Shown here: one piece after another, positions 1-5,999 of the stretch
Layout: each line of letters begins with the position of its first letter
Numbering within the stretch: position 1 is the first letter of the stretch
Assembly: GCA_002506825.1 (NCBI GenBank)
Contig: DAYH01000029.1
Location: forward strand, 1-8,815
Origin: Euryarchaeota archaeon UBA103
GTDB lineage: Archaea; Thermoplasmatota; Poseidoniia; Poseidoniales; Thalassarchaeaceae
Length of the DNA stretch: 8,815 nucleotides
Direction of reading: 5' to 3'
Made by a program: the position numbers and the translations under genes
The notes under the pieces: model-generated
Told to the model about the DNA's origin: nothing
Database searches by the model: none
What the model saw: the letters and a program-made list of their open reading frames with translations, nothing else

Positions 1-15
1 AAGGAGGAAGAGTGA
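1..15 (+). CDS. C-terminal tail of upstream gene, probably uS3 (partial)
   Basis: Read in frame 1 the first fifteen bases give Lys-Glu-Glu-Glu-stop (TGA at 13-15), directly followed by the uL29 ATG. In archaeal ribosomal operons the gene before uL29 is uS3, which commonly ends in an acidic tail, so uS3 is the likely identity. Only four residues are visible, so this rests on position, not homology. The same bases contain AAGGAGG, the Shine-Dalgarno site of uL29, so the tail does double duty. Confidence 0.5.
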   Translation, partial: KEEE

Positions 16-225
16 ATGTCCCACGTCAGCTCTAGAGACATCGAAACGATGAGCTCAGAGCAACTCGTGAGAACATTGGATGATTTGAAGGACGAGCTTT
101 TGCAACTAAGGGCACAGCAGGCTCTGGGCGGCTCGTCATCAAATTCAGGATCTTACAAGCAGACTAGAAGAAGCATTGCCAGAATACTCACAAAGATCAA
201 CCAAGAAAGTAAAGGAGGTGAGTAG
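16..225 (+). CDS. rpl29p: Large-subunit ribosomal protein uL29
   Basis: This 69-residue protein is the small two-helix uL29 of the large subunit, which lies near the polypeptide exit tunnel. Family-like features are the helix LVRTLDDLKDELLQLRAQQA (about residues 18-37) and the C-terminal helix with TRRSIARILTKINQE. The start at ATG 16 is preceded by AAGGAGG at 1-7 with normal spacing. An internal ATG at residue 12 exists but lacks such a site. The last codons (Lys-Gly-Gly-Glu-TAG) contain GGAGGTGA, the ribosome binding site of the next gene. A short Ser/Gly-rich loop (about residues 39-46) joins the two helices. The next gene continues in the same frame after the TAG. Confidence 0.93.
   Translation: MSHVSSRDIETMSSEQLVRTLDDLKDELLQLRAQQALGGSSSNSGSYKQTRRSIARILTKINQESKGGE
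214..221 (+). promoter_or_regulatory. Strong Shine-Dalgarno site that fixes the aIF1 start at AUA 226
   Basis: GGAGGTGA sits in the last codons of uL29. An eight-base match to the usual archaeal 16S 3' end makes it one of the best such sites in the window. From the end of GGTG to the AUA at 226 there are five bases. The same five-base spacing separates GGTG from ATG at uL24 (1523), uS8 (3358) and uL15 (7258), which argues that translation begins at 226. Confidence 0.75.
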
Positions 226-525
226 ATATCTGGGATATGCAATACATGTGGCCTTCCTCAAGAGGTGTGCATATGCCAGGAGATTGCCAAAGAGCAACAG
301 AAGGCAGTCATCTCAGTGGTACGCAGACGATATGGCAAAATGGTGACTATTGTCGAGGGGATAGACGACTCGGCTATCGATCTGGGAAAGTTGGCCAAGA
401 TTCTCAAAGGGGCGTGCGCAAGTGGCGGGACAGTCAAAGATCGTACAATAGAGCTCCAGGGGGATCACAAGAAGAGAGCCGCCAAGGTTTTGGAACAGAA
501 TGGGTACAAGGTGGAGGTAAGATGA
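226..525 (+). CDS. Translation initiation factor aIF1 (SUI1 family), probable AUA start
   Basis: aIF1 is the archaeal eIF1/SUI1 homologue. It binds the small subunit near the P site and promotes accurate start-codon selection. Read from 226 the product has 99 residues, the usual archaeal length, beginning Met-Ser-Gly-Ile-Cys. An N-terminal zinc ribbon has Cys5, Cys8, Cys15 and Cys17 with the typical CGLP segment. The SUI1 fold follows, with hallmark GGTVKDRTIELQGDH near residues 69-83. No ATG, GTG or TTG lies in frame between the uL29 stop (223-225) and the zinc ribbon. The first conventional start, GTG at 265, would delete three of the four cysteines. AUA 226 gives the family N-terminus and ideal Shine-Dalgarno spacing; a second AUA at 235 is less well placed. 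A sequencing error (ATG read as ATA) cannot be excluded. Family identity is near certain; the start is the uncertain part. Confidence 0.9.
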   Translation: MSGICNTCGLPQEVCICQEIAKEQQKAVISVVRRRYGKMVTIVEGIDDSAIDLGKLAKILKGACASGGTVKDRTIELQGDHKKRAAKVLEQNGYKVEVR

Positions 526-773
526 TGTCTAGCGCAATTAATCTTCCTTGGATTTCGCATAACCTAACAGTTATCAATTCAGATGATCCAACTCTCATAG
601 GCGTCACGGGAACGGTTCTTGATGAGACTAAGAAGACAATACTAGTACGTACCGAGTCAGGAGATGTGACTCTGGCAAAGGACGTAATCACATTCACCAT
701 TGACTCTGGAGATGCCATTAATGGCAGAAGAGTCACTCAGAGGGCAGAGGATAGAATTGGGAGGAGATACTAG
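525..773 (+). CDS. rnp1: RNase P protein component 1 (Rnp1, Pop4/Rpp29 family)
   Basis: This 82-residue protein belongs to the archaeal Rnp1/Rpp29 family, which partners Rnp4 (Rpr2/Rpp21) on the RNase P RNA for removal of tRNA 5' leaders. The diagnostic segments are the strand GVTGTVLDETKKTILV (about residues 26-41), typical of its Sm-like barrel, and the C-terminal helix with AEDRIGRR. It is at the short end of the family. ATG 525 is preferred over ATG 522 because GGAGGT at 513-518 is then spaced as at neighbouring genes; using 522 would add one Met. The start overlaps the aIF1 stop TGA at 523-525. Its place between aIF1 and uS17 is typical of euryarchaeal ribosomal clusters. Confidence 0.92.
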   Translation: MSSAINLPWISHNLTVINSDDPTLIGVTGTVLDETKKTILVRTESGDVTLAKDVITFTIDSGDAINGRRVTQRAEDRIGRRY

Positions 774-1115
774 ATGACCGGAATCAGAGATATCGGAGTT
801 GATGTGGTTACTCCCGAAGGGGAATGGGACGGGGACGCTAACTGTCCATTCTATGGAAGTCTGAGAGTTAGGGGACAAATCATCGAAGGATCTGTTTCTA
901 CCACTGGTATGGCAGGATCAATAGTTGTAGAAAGAGAGATCACAAGGTACATGAAAAAGTACGAGAGGTATGAGAAGAGAACAAGGAGGTACTCCGCTCA
1001 TCTCCCAGCATGTATCGGAGGAGTCGAGGTAGGCGATAGGGTCCGAATCATGGAGTGCAGGCCCCTGTCCAAGACAGTTAATTTCTGTGTAATAGAGAAG
1101 GAGGCCCAAGTATGA
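774..1115 (+). CDS. rps17p: Small-subunit ribosomal protein uS17
   Basis: uS17 is a primary 16S rRNA-binding protein with an OB fold. The 113-residue product shows the archaeal signature CPFYGSLRVRGQIIEGSV (about residues 24-41), then the conserved Val-Val-Glu-Arg-Glu strand, the KKYERYEKRTRRY basic loop (about 61-73), and VGDRVRIMECRPLSKTVNF (about 87-105). The ATG directly abuts the Rnp1 stop TAG (771-773), and GGGAGGAG lies just upstream inside the Rnp1 reading frame. Length matches archaeal relatives. The gene ends in a four-base overlap with uL14. Confidence 0.97.
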   Translation: MTGIRDIGVDVVTPEGEWDGDANCPFYGSLRVRGQIIEGSVSTTGMAGSIVVEREITRYMKKYERYEKRTRRYSAHLPACIGGVEVGDRVRIMECRPLSKTVNFCVIEKEAQV

Positions 1116-1510
1116 AGGGAATTCCGGGCAGGGTCACCAAGGCACTCCCATCGCAGGCTAAGCTAGAGTGCGCAGATAACACAGGTGCGAAGGTCGTCCA
1201 ACTAATCACCGTCCTAAACAAGGGAGGGGTGGCTAGGAGATATCCCGCCGCCGGTGTCGGAGACATGACGAAAGTCACTGTGAAGAGAGGAACCCCAGAG
1301 ACTCGTAGACAGATGTTCAATGCAGTAGTAATCAGGCAGGCTAGGCCGTTTAGAAGAGTAGATGGAACTTGGGTCCAGTTCGAGGATAATGCCTGTGTTA
1401 TTACCAATGAACGAGGTGAAGTCCAGGGTTCTGATATCAAGGGACCAGTAAGCAGAGAGGCGGCCGAGAGATGGCCAAGGATAGCCGCTACTGCGAAACA
1501 GATAGTGTAG
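1112..1510 (+). CDS. rpl14p: Large-subunit ribosomal protein uL14
   Basis: uL14 is a five-stranded barrel protein of the subunit interface that contacts 23S rRNA and eL19-side elements of the large subunit. The 132-residue sequence has the family hallmarks LECADNTGAKVVQLI (about residues 18-32), VTVKRGTPE, FEDNACVI (about 90-97) and the C-terminal GSDIKGPVSREAAERWPRIA (about 106-125). The start overlaps the uS17 stop as ATGA, with GGAGGCC upstream in uS17 codons. Full length for an archaeal uL14, with no missing segment. Confidence 0.97.
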   Translation: MKGIPGRVTKALPSQAKLECADNTGAKVVQLITVLNKGGVARRYPAAGVGDMTKVTVKRGTPETRRQMFNAVVIRQARPFRRVDGTWVQFEDNACVITNERGEVQGSDIKGPVSREAAERWPRIAATAKQIV

Positions 1511-1522
1511 AGAGGTGTGAAG

Positions 1523-1963
1523 ATGACAAGAAGTAGCAAGGCAGGCAAACAGCGTCTAGGTCAATCCGACGCTCCTACGCACGTCAAGAGAAAGAGAATG
1601 AGGGCAAGATTAGTCACGGACGATCCAGATTTAATCAATATCAGAACTGTTACTGTAAGGGTAGGTGACGAGATAGAGGTTGTCAGAGGCGACTTCGGCC
1701 ACCCAAACAGCGTCAAATCAGACACAAAGGGCAAAAGGCTCGGACAACCAAGAGGAAGGGCCGGAATATCTGCCAAAGTAGCTAGAGTAGATACTAACAG
1801 TGGAATGATCTTTGTTGACGGACTTACAATGCCTACAGCTGATGGAAAGGAGGAAGCCGTCCCTATTCATCCTTCCAACGTAATAGTTACCAAGCTATTC
1901 GAGGGAGACACACTCAGGCTCAAGAGACTTATCGAGAGAACCAGTGGAGGTGCTTCGGAATGA
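1523..1963 (+). CDS. rpl24p: Large-subunit ribosomal protein uL24 with an inserted basic loop
   Basis: uL24 initiates large-subunit assembly and lies near the tunnel exit. The 146-residue product has the archaeal basic N-terminus (KQR, then THVKRKRMRARL, about residues 19-30), followed by a KOW unit starting TVRVGDEIEVVRGDF (about 44-58) and resuming at AKVARVDTNSGMIFVDGLT (about 84-102). The KOW loop, usually a short GDFKGxxGKV turn, is expanded here by roughly twenty basic/Gly residues (about 59-80). ATG 1523 is chosen over in-frame GTG 1517 because GAGGTG at 1512-1517 is five bases away, as at other genes. GTG would add two residues and lies inside that site. The end overlaps eS4 as ATGA. 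Confidence 0.95.
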   Translation: MTRSSKAGKQRLGQSDAPTHVKRKRMRARLVTDDPDLINIRTVTVRVGDEIEVVRGDFGHPNSVKSDTKGKRLGQPRGRAGISAKVARVDTNSGMIFVDGLTMPTADGKEEAVPIHPSNVIVTKLFEGDTLRLKRLIERTSGGASE

Positions 1964-2658
1964 GTAGCAGTCACATGAAGAGACTCACCATGCCGAGGAG
2001 CTGGCCACTTCCAAGAAAGTCGTCAGTATGGATTCAGAAGCCAAACCCATGTGGCCACCCACTCGATCTGTGTATGCCCATGGGAGTTATTCTAAGGGAT
2101 ATTCTTGGCGTCGCCCAGAATCGACGCGAAGCGAAGAAGATACTACATTCTAAGCAGGTAAAGGTAGATGGAGACATCGAAACCGATATCGGAAGAGGAG
2201 TGGGTCTAATGGATGTCCTAACAGTAGGGGAGGTTAGCTACAGATGCGTCCTAGATACCAATGGAAAGCTAAGATACAGGATGATATCAGCTAAGGAGTC
2301 GTCAACCAAGATTTGTAGAGTAATGGGAAAAACCACCATTAAGGGAGGAAAGACACAAGTTCATCTCCATGATGGCAGGAATATGCTATTCAGCGATAAT
2401 CCCGAATACAAGACCGGGGACTCTCTGGTTCTCTCTCTGCCAGATCAAGAAGTTAAGTCCCACCATAAGTTCGAAGAGGGATCAATGGCATATCTTACCG
2501 GCGGAAATCATATTGGAGAGCTCGCCACTGTAAGGAGCAGAGATATCAAGAGATCATCAAAGGCCAACGAGGTCCAGTTCGATGACTTCGGGACAATCTC
2601 AGACTACGTTTTCGTCATTACCGGTGAATCAGATATCCCAACGGAGGGAGACTCATGA
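1960..2658 (+). CDS. rps4e: Small-subunit ribosomal protein eS4
   Basis: eS4 is the archaeal/eukaryotic protein on the 30S body, unrelated to uS4 apart from the S4 RNA-binding motif. The 232-residue product shows the N-terminal segment MKRLTMPRSWPLPRK (residues 6-20), an S4-like domain (about 41-90) with VILRDILGVAQNRREAKKIL and VGLMDVL, the central domain (about 100-165), and a KOW motif around GSMAYLTGGNHIGELATV (about 174-191). ATG 1960 has GGAGGTG at 1946-1952 upstream. An internal ATG at 1975 would remove only five residues and is less well spaced. The stop overlaps uL5 as ATGA, with GGAGGGAGA in the last eS4 codons as the uL5 binding site. Confidence 0.97.
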   Translation: MSSSHMKRLTMPRSWPLPRKSSVWIQKPNPCGHPLDLCMPMGVILRDILGVAQNRREAKKILHSKQVKVDGDIETDIGRGVGLMDVLTVGEVSYRCVLDTNGKLRYRMISAKESSTKICRVMGKTTIKGGKTQVHLHDGRNMLFSDNPEYKTGDSLVLSLPDQEVKSHHKFEEGSMAYLTGGNHIGELATVRSRDIKRSSKANEVQFDDFGTISDYVFVITGESDIPTEGDS

Positions 2659-3194
2659 GTCAGTCAGTAAACCCAATGCGCGCCCCTAGAATAACCAAGG
2701 TCACCGTAAATATCGGTGTTGGCGAGGGCGGGCAGAGGCTACAGCTAGCGGAGAAAGCTCTAGAGATGGTAACTGGAATGGTTCCTGTCAGGACGCTATC
2801 GACCAGTACCAACCGTGATCTTGGGACCAGAAAAGGGGCTCCAATAGGGTGCAAGGTCACTATCAGGGATGAAGAAACCATCAAAGCGTTCCTCAAAGAT
2901 GCGTTCTGGGTTCGTCAGCACACCCTGCCAACATACAATTTCGATACTTCTGGAAATCTATCTTTCGGAATCTCTGACTACACTGATTTCCCCGGTCAGA
3001 AATACGATCCTGATGTCGGTATCTTCGGTATGGATGTAAATGTGGTATTAGAGAGGCCCGGACACAGAGTTTCAAGGAGAAGGAAGAGAACACGAAGGGT
3101 CTCCGCCAGTCATCGAGTAGGCCCTGAAGAGTCCAGGTCATGGTTCTCAAAAAGTTACAATCTCAAGATAGTTGGATATGGGGAGGAAGAATAA
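2655..3194 (+). CDS. rpl5p: Large-subunit ribosomal protein uL5
   Basis: uL5 binds 5S rRNA and forms part of the central protuberance, touching P-site tRNA. The 179-residue sequence has the archaeal signatures ITKVTVNIGVGEGG (about residues 13-26), GAPIGCKVTIRDEE (about 61-74), GNLSFGISDYTDFPGQKYDP (about 100-119) and VVLERPGHRVSRRRKR (about 130-145). Length is normal. It overlaps eS4 by four bases and ends TAA, one base before the uS14 ATG. Its final acidic codons contain GGGGAGGAA, the uS14 binding site. Confidence 0.97.
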   Translation: MSQSVNPMRAPRITKVTVNIGVGEGGQRLQLAEKALEMVTGMVPVRTLSTSTNRDLGTRKGAPIGCKVTIRDEETIKAFLKDAFWVRQHTLPTYNFDTSGNLSFGISDYTDFPGQKYDPDVGIFGMDVNVVLERPGHRVSRRRKRTRRVSASHRVGPEESRSWFSKSYNLKIVGYGEEE

Positions 3195-3195
3195 C

Positions 3196-3348
3196 ATGGC
3201 AAAAGATCACGGTGAGAAGATCGGTAGATCAGTCGGATGCAGACGCTGCGGCAGAAAGAGAGGCATGATTCGCCGTCACGGTCTCAGACTCTGCAGGCAA
3301 TGCTTCAGGGACACGGCCCCAGAAATAGGATTCAAGAAGTATTCATGA
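3196..3348 (+). CDS. rps14p: Small-subunit ribosomal protein uS14, zinc-binding form
   Basis: This short gene encodes a 50-residue uS14, the expected length for the archaeal/eukaryotic zinc form. It assembles into the 30S head near the A and P sites. Four zinc ligands are visible as Cys15-x2-Cys18 and Cys33-x2-Cys36, within VGCRRCGRKRGMIRRHGLRL and LCRQCFRDTAPEIGF, and the protein ends KKYS. ATG 3196 follows the uL5 TAA after one base, with GGGGAGGAAG upstream. The stop TGA (3346-3348) is embedded in the TGAGGTG binding site of uS8. All zinc residues are intact. Confidence 0.97.
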   Translation: MAKDHGEKIGRSVGCRRCGRKRGMIRRHGLRLCRQCFRDTAPEIGFKKYS

Positions 3349-3357
3349 GGTGAAAAA

Positions 3358-3747
3358 ATGCAGTACGACCCACTTAACGACGCTTTCACACGCATTTTCA
3401 ATGCGGAGCAGGCAGGACATTACGAGGTTTCAGTGAAACCAGCAAGCAAACTACTAGGGCAGATGTTACACATCATGCAAAAGTCCGGATATGTAGGAGA
3501 GTTCGAGCGAATCGAAGACGGAAGGGCGGGCTCATTCAGAGTCGAGCTAATAGGAGCAATAAACAGGTGCGGGGTAATCAAGCCACGCCACTCCGTAAAG
3601 AGAGCCGACTTCGATAAGTGGGAGTCAAGATATCTCCCAGCTAGAGATTTCGGCCTACTCATCGTGACAACAAATCAAGGCATAATGGATCACTATGCCG
3701 CAAAGGAGGAGCGTGTCGGAGGACGCCTCCTTGCATACATTTTCTGA
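3358..3747 (+). CDS. rps8p: Small-subunit ribosomal protein uS8
   Basis: uS8 binds helix 21 of 16S rRNA and organises the central domain of the 30S subunit; family members also often bind their own mRNA. The 129-residue protein starts with DPLNDAFTRIFNAE (about residues 4-17), contains SKLLGQMLHIMQKSGYVGEF (about 30-49) and FRVELIGAINRCGVIKPRHS (about 60-79), and ends GGRLLAYIF, the typical archaeal C-terminus. GAGGTG at 3347-3352, which includes two bases of the uS14 stop, lies five bases before ATG 3358. I did not find a convincing helix-21 mimic that would indicate autoregulation, but cannot fold RNA here. Confidence 0.97.
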   Translation: MQYDPLNDAFTRIFNAEQAGHYEVSVKPASKLLGQMLHIMQKSGYVGEFERIEDGRAGSFRVELIGAINRCGVIKPRHSVKRADFDKWESRYLPARDFGLLIVTTNQGIMDHYAAKEERVGGRLLAYIF

Positions 3748-3760
3748 GGAGTTGATATTC

Positions 3761-4312
3761 ATGCCAAAGTTAGACCAGATTATTCATAATATCGAACTCT
3801 CAGAAGGATCCAACGTAAGTATCGATAGCTACATGGTCACAATATCCAGTGAAGGTAAAACTATCTCGCGAGAGTTCAGGCACCCCAAGGTCTCAGTAAG
3901 TAGCTCTGAATCAGGCATCCAAGTCAATTGCGATCTTCCACGTAGGGCTGACAAGGCCATAGCAGGTACATGGGCGGCACATCTCAGGAACATGGTCAAA
4001 GGTATCGAAGAAGGATTTGAATACAAACTCCAAGCAGTATACAGTCACTTCCCCATGACTTTGAAGGTCGAGGGTAACAAGATGGTGATCAACAATCTCT
4101 TCGGCGAGAAGGTCCCCAGGGTCGCCAAACTCCCCTGGAGTCCTTCTGATGTTGAGGTCAAGGTCGAAAACAAGACCGATGTAACCGTCAAGGGGGCCGA
4201 TAGGGAAAAAGTCGGTCAGACCGCAGCAAATATAGAACGCGCATGTAAAATTCGAAAGAGGGACAGAAGAGTTTTCCAAGACGGTATCTACATAGTTTCA
4301 AAGGGGGCATAA
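3761..4312 (+). CDS. rpl6p: Large-subunit ribosomal protein uL6
   Basis: uL6 lies near the GTPase centre by the sarcin-ricin loop. It consists of two similar domains and is 183 residues long here, normal for archaea. Recognisable parts are the central helix AGTWAAHLRNMVKGIEEGF (about residues 68-86), HFPMTLKVEGNKMVINNLFG (about 96-115), PRVAKLPW and the archaeal C-terminus RDRRVFQDGIYIVSKG. The frame is open further upstream to 3695, but that part lies inside uS8. ATG 3761 gives the family N-terminus, with GAGGAG at 3746-3751 upstream at a slightly long spacing. The gap after uS8 is 13 bases. The GGGGGC at its end serves eL32. Confidence 0.96.
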   Translation: MPKLDQIIHNIELSEGSNVSIDSYMVTISSEGKTISREFRHPKVSVSSSESGIQVNCDLPRRADKAIAGTWAAHLRNMVKGIEEGFEYKLQAVYSHFPMTLKVEGNKMVINNLFGEKVPRVAKLPWSPSDVEVKVENKTDVTVKGADREKVGQTAANIERACKIRKRDRRVFQDGIYIVSKGA

Positions 4313-4313
4313 A

Positions 4314-5006
4314 ATGACAGATGAATTCGAAAAAATGACCGTTCCTGAATTGAAGGAGCTACTCAGGGAGAAGGGACTAAAGGTCGGTGGGAAAAAGTCA
4401 GAGCTGATCGCAAGACTCTCTGAGAGCTCCTCTGTACAAGAAGATCCAGTGGAGATGCCAGAGTCTGAGGATGTCCATGACGACGAGCCTCTCTCGCAGG
4501 ACGAGTCCGACTCAACAGAAGATGATGACTTTGAAGACGACTTCTTCGATGAAGATGACGATTGGGACGATCTCCACACAGCCAGGCAAAAACCTGTCTT
4601 GGACGAGGAGACCGTCGCCGCACTGTCTTTCAGAGCGAAACAGAAGAAGAAGCAACCGGCTTTCAGAAGGCAAGAATGGTTTAGGTACAAGAGACTGGCA
4701 AGGTCTAGCTGGAGAAAGCCAAGCGGAATGCAGTCCAAAGTTAGGCTAAATAGGAAATATAGGCCTCCAATGGCACGAATAGGCTATCGTAAGATTTCTT
4801 CTGTTAGGGGACTACACCCCTCAGGGTTCGAGGAAGTAATGGTTCACAACTCAAGCGATTTGGAAGGATTAGATCCAGAGACACAAGCAGTCAGAATAGG
4901 CGCTAGAGTCGGAAACAGGAAGAGATTGGATATCCACGACAGGGCTAACTCTCTGGGACTAAGGATACTCAATCAGAGAAGGATTGACAGAAAGGGGGAC
5001 CTCTGA
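4314..5006 (+). CDS. rpl32e: Large-subunit ribosomal protein eL32 with N-terminal SAP-like domain and acidic linker
   Basis: The C-terminal part (about residues 111-228) is eL32, a 23S rRNA-binding protein of the large subunit: PAFRRQEWFRYKRLARSSWR, then GMQSKVRLNRKYRPPMARIG, then GLHPSGFEEVMVHN, and finally GARVGNRKRLDIHDRA. Before it are about 110 extra residues. Residues 6-40 (EKMTVPELKELLREKGLKVG, then KKSELIARL) match the SAP helix-turn-helix pattern, a nucleic-acid-binding motif. Residues 41-86 are dominated by Asp and Glu. Minimal eL32 is about 130 residues, whereas this protein has 230. Halobacterial eL32 also has an extension, but of the helix-hairpin-helix type as I recall. The start at ATG 4314 lies one base after the uL6 stop. 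The SAP call is pattern recognition only. Confidence 0.95.
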   Translation: MTDEFEKMTVPELKELLREKGLKVGGKKSELIARLSESSSVQEDPVEMPESEDVHDDEPLSQDESDSTEDDDFEDDFFDEDDDWDDLHTARQKPVLDEETVAALSFRAKQKKKQPAFRRQEWFRYKRLARSSWRKPSGMQSKVRLNRKYRPPMARIGYRKISSVRGLHPSGFEEVMVHNSSDLEGLDPETQAVRIGARVGNRKRLDIHDRANSLGLRILNQRRIDRKGDL

Positions 5007-5007
5007 G

Positions 5008-5484
5008 ATGATAATCACAAATCAGAGGAGAATGGCGGCTGCTATTCTTTCCCAAAAGGAAGGCCGTCCTGTGGGGGTACACAGAATTTGGATCGATCCT
5101 GACTACCTAGATGAGGTCATTTCAGCAGTCCAGAAGGATGATGTCAGGAGATTAATTACTGATGGCATAATCAAGGCTAGGCCAATCAAGGGAACTAGTA
5201 GGACTAGAGCTAGAAAGGCCGCATTACAGAAGTCGAAAGGAAGGAGAAAGGGACACGGCTCTAGGAAGGGAAGCGCAAACGCCAGAACTCCAAAGAAAGA
5301 GAGATGGATGAGGCTCATCAGATCTCAGAGGAGGGAACTCAAAGAATTCCGAGAGGATGGAACCCTGGATAGGTCCCAATACAGGTACTACTACAGAAAG
5401 GCCAAGGGAGGTTCTTACCGATCTATAGCCCACATGAAAACAAACATGGAACTCGATGGTATTGAAATCGGGGGTGAAAACTGA
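5008..5484 (+). CDS. rpl19e: Large-subunit ribosomal protein eL19
   Basis: eL19 is an archaeal/eukaryotic protein with long helices that reaches from the large subunit toward an intersubunit bridge. The 158-residue product shows the N-terminal globular domain NQRRMAAAILSQKEGRPVGV (about 5-24), RIWIDPD (about 26-32), the basic hinge KGRRKGHGSRKGSANARTPK (about 77-96), then the Arg/Tyr-rich C-terminal helices with YRYYYRKAKGGSYRS. ATG 5008 follows the eL32 stop by one base; AAAGGGGGA lies about nine bases upstream. In-frame upstream ATG 4984 would add eight residues lying inside eL32 and outside the family alignment, so it is rejected. The gene ends GGEN, with GGGGGTGA encoding the next binding site. 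Confidence 0.97.
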   Translation: MIITNQRRMAAAILSQKEGRPVGVHRIWIDPDYLDEVISAVQKDDVRRLITDGIIKARPIKGTSRTRARKAALQKSKGRRKGHGSRKGSANARTPKKERWMRLIRSQRRELKEFREDGTLDRSQYRYYYRKAKGGSYRSIAHMKTNMELDGIEIGGEN

Positions 5485-5999
5485 TGGCATATGGTAAAAG
5501 TCAGAGATTAAGGCCCAAGCGCCGACGCCAAGGAAAAACGGATTATCACAGGAGATTGAGACTTCTCAGGAGTGGTGTTCCACGTGCTGTAGTCAGAGTT
5601 TCCAATACCCAAGTAATCTGCCAACTCGTCTCATACAATCCCGGCGGAGATGCCATCCTGCAGTCAGTGAATGGCAAGTCACTGACCGAATCATACTCAT
5701 GGCCGGAAGGCGCGTCCAGGAAGTCAGTACCAGCATGCTATGTTGCTGGTTACGCCCTTGGTAAGAAAGCAGTCTCTTCAGGAAATACCGAGGCGGTCTT
5801 AGATATTGGATTAGCGGCGTCATCTCGTGGTAGCAGGGTTTTCGCCGCTCTAAAAGGCATGATTGATGCTGGTCTAGAAATTCCTCATGGATCTACTGTC
5901 CTCCCTAGCGAGGAGAGATTGAGCGGTAAGCACATTGACGATTCACTATCATCATCAGTGGAAGTTTCCATTGAAGCAATTGAGGGGGCACACAAATGA
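5484..5999 (+). CDS. rpl18p: Large-subunit ribosomal protein uL18
   Basis: uL18 binds 5S rRNA with uL5 in the central protuberance. The 171-residue sequence has the archaeal basic N-terminus RLRPKRRRQGKTDYHRRLRL (about 8-27), then RAVVRVSNTQVICQLVSYNP (about 34-53), AGYALGKKA (about 88-96), LDIGLAASSRGSRVFAALKG (about 106-125) and DAGLEIPHG. The C-terminal 25 residues are Ser-rich and acidic. The start shares one base with the eL19 stop (TGATG) and uses GGGGGTGA upstream. The stop overlaps uS5 as ATGA. Confidence 0.97.
   Translation: MAYGKSQRLRPKRRRQGKTDYHRRLRLLRSGVPRAVVRVSNTQVICQLVSYNPGGDAILQSVNGKSLTESYSWPEGASRKSVPACYVAGYALGKKAVSSGNTEAVLDIGLAASSRGSRVFAALKGMIDAGLEIPHGSTVLPSEERLSGKHIDDSLSSSVEVSIEAIEGAHK

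Noticed and set aside
265..525. aIF1 starting at GTG 265
   Set aside because: It would remove Cys5, Cys8 and Pro11 of the conserved zinc ribbon, whose bases are intact and in frame upstream, and no Shine-Dalgarno site lies just before 265.
237..773. 178-codon open frame from ATG 237 overlapping aIF1 and ending with Rnp1
   Set aside because: Only the part from 525 resembles a protein family (Rnp1). The first 96 codons are an alternative frame of the clearly recognisable aIF1 gene, and ATG 237 has no suitably spaced Shine-Dalgarno site.
3341..3420. Possible uS8 autoregulatory RNA element
   Set aside because: I looked for a helix-21-like internal loop near the uS8 start and saw no convincing stem; the region is dominated by A-rich unpaired sequence.
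3695..3760. Extended uL6 start inside uS8
   Set aside because: The added 22 residues do not fit the uL6 N-terminus; they are the shadow frame of the uS8 C-terminus. ATG 3761 gives the normal protein.
4298..4738. Long antisense frame rich in Ser opposite eL32
   Set aside because: It is the reverse-strand image of the Asp/Glu codons in the acidic linker; no start signals and no family resemblance. Other minus-strand frames across the window are likewise shadows of ribosomal genes.
4984..5007. Extended eL19 start inside eL32
   Set aside because: Eight extra residues outside the family alignment, while ATG 5008 directly follows the eL32 stop with a GGGGGA site upstream.
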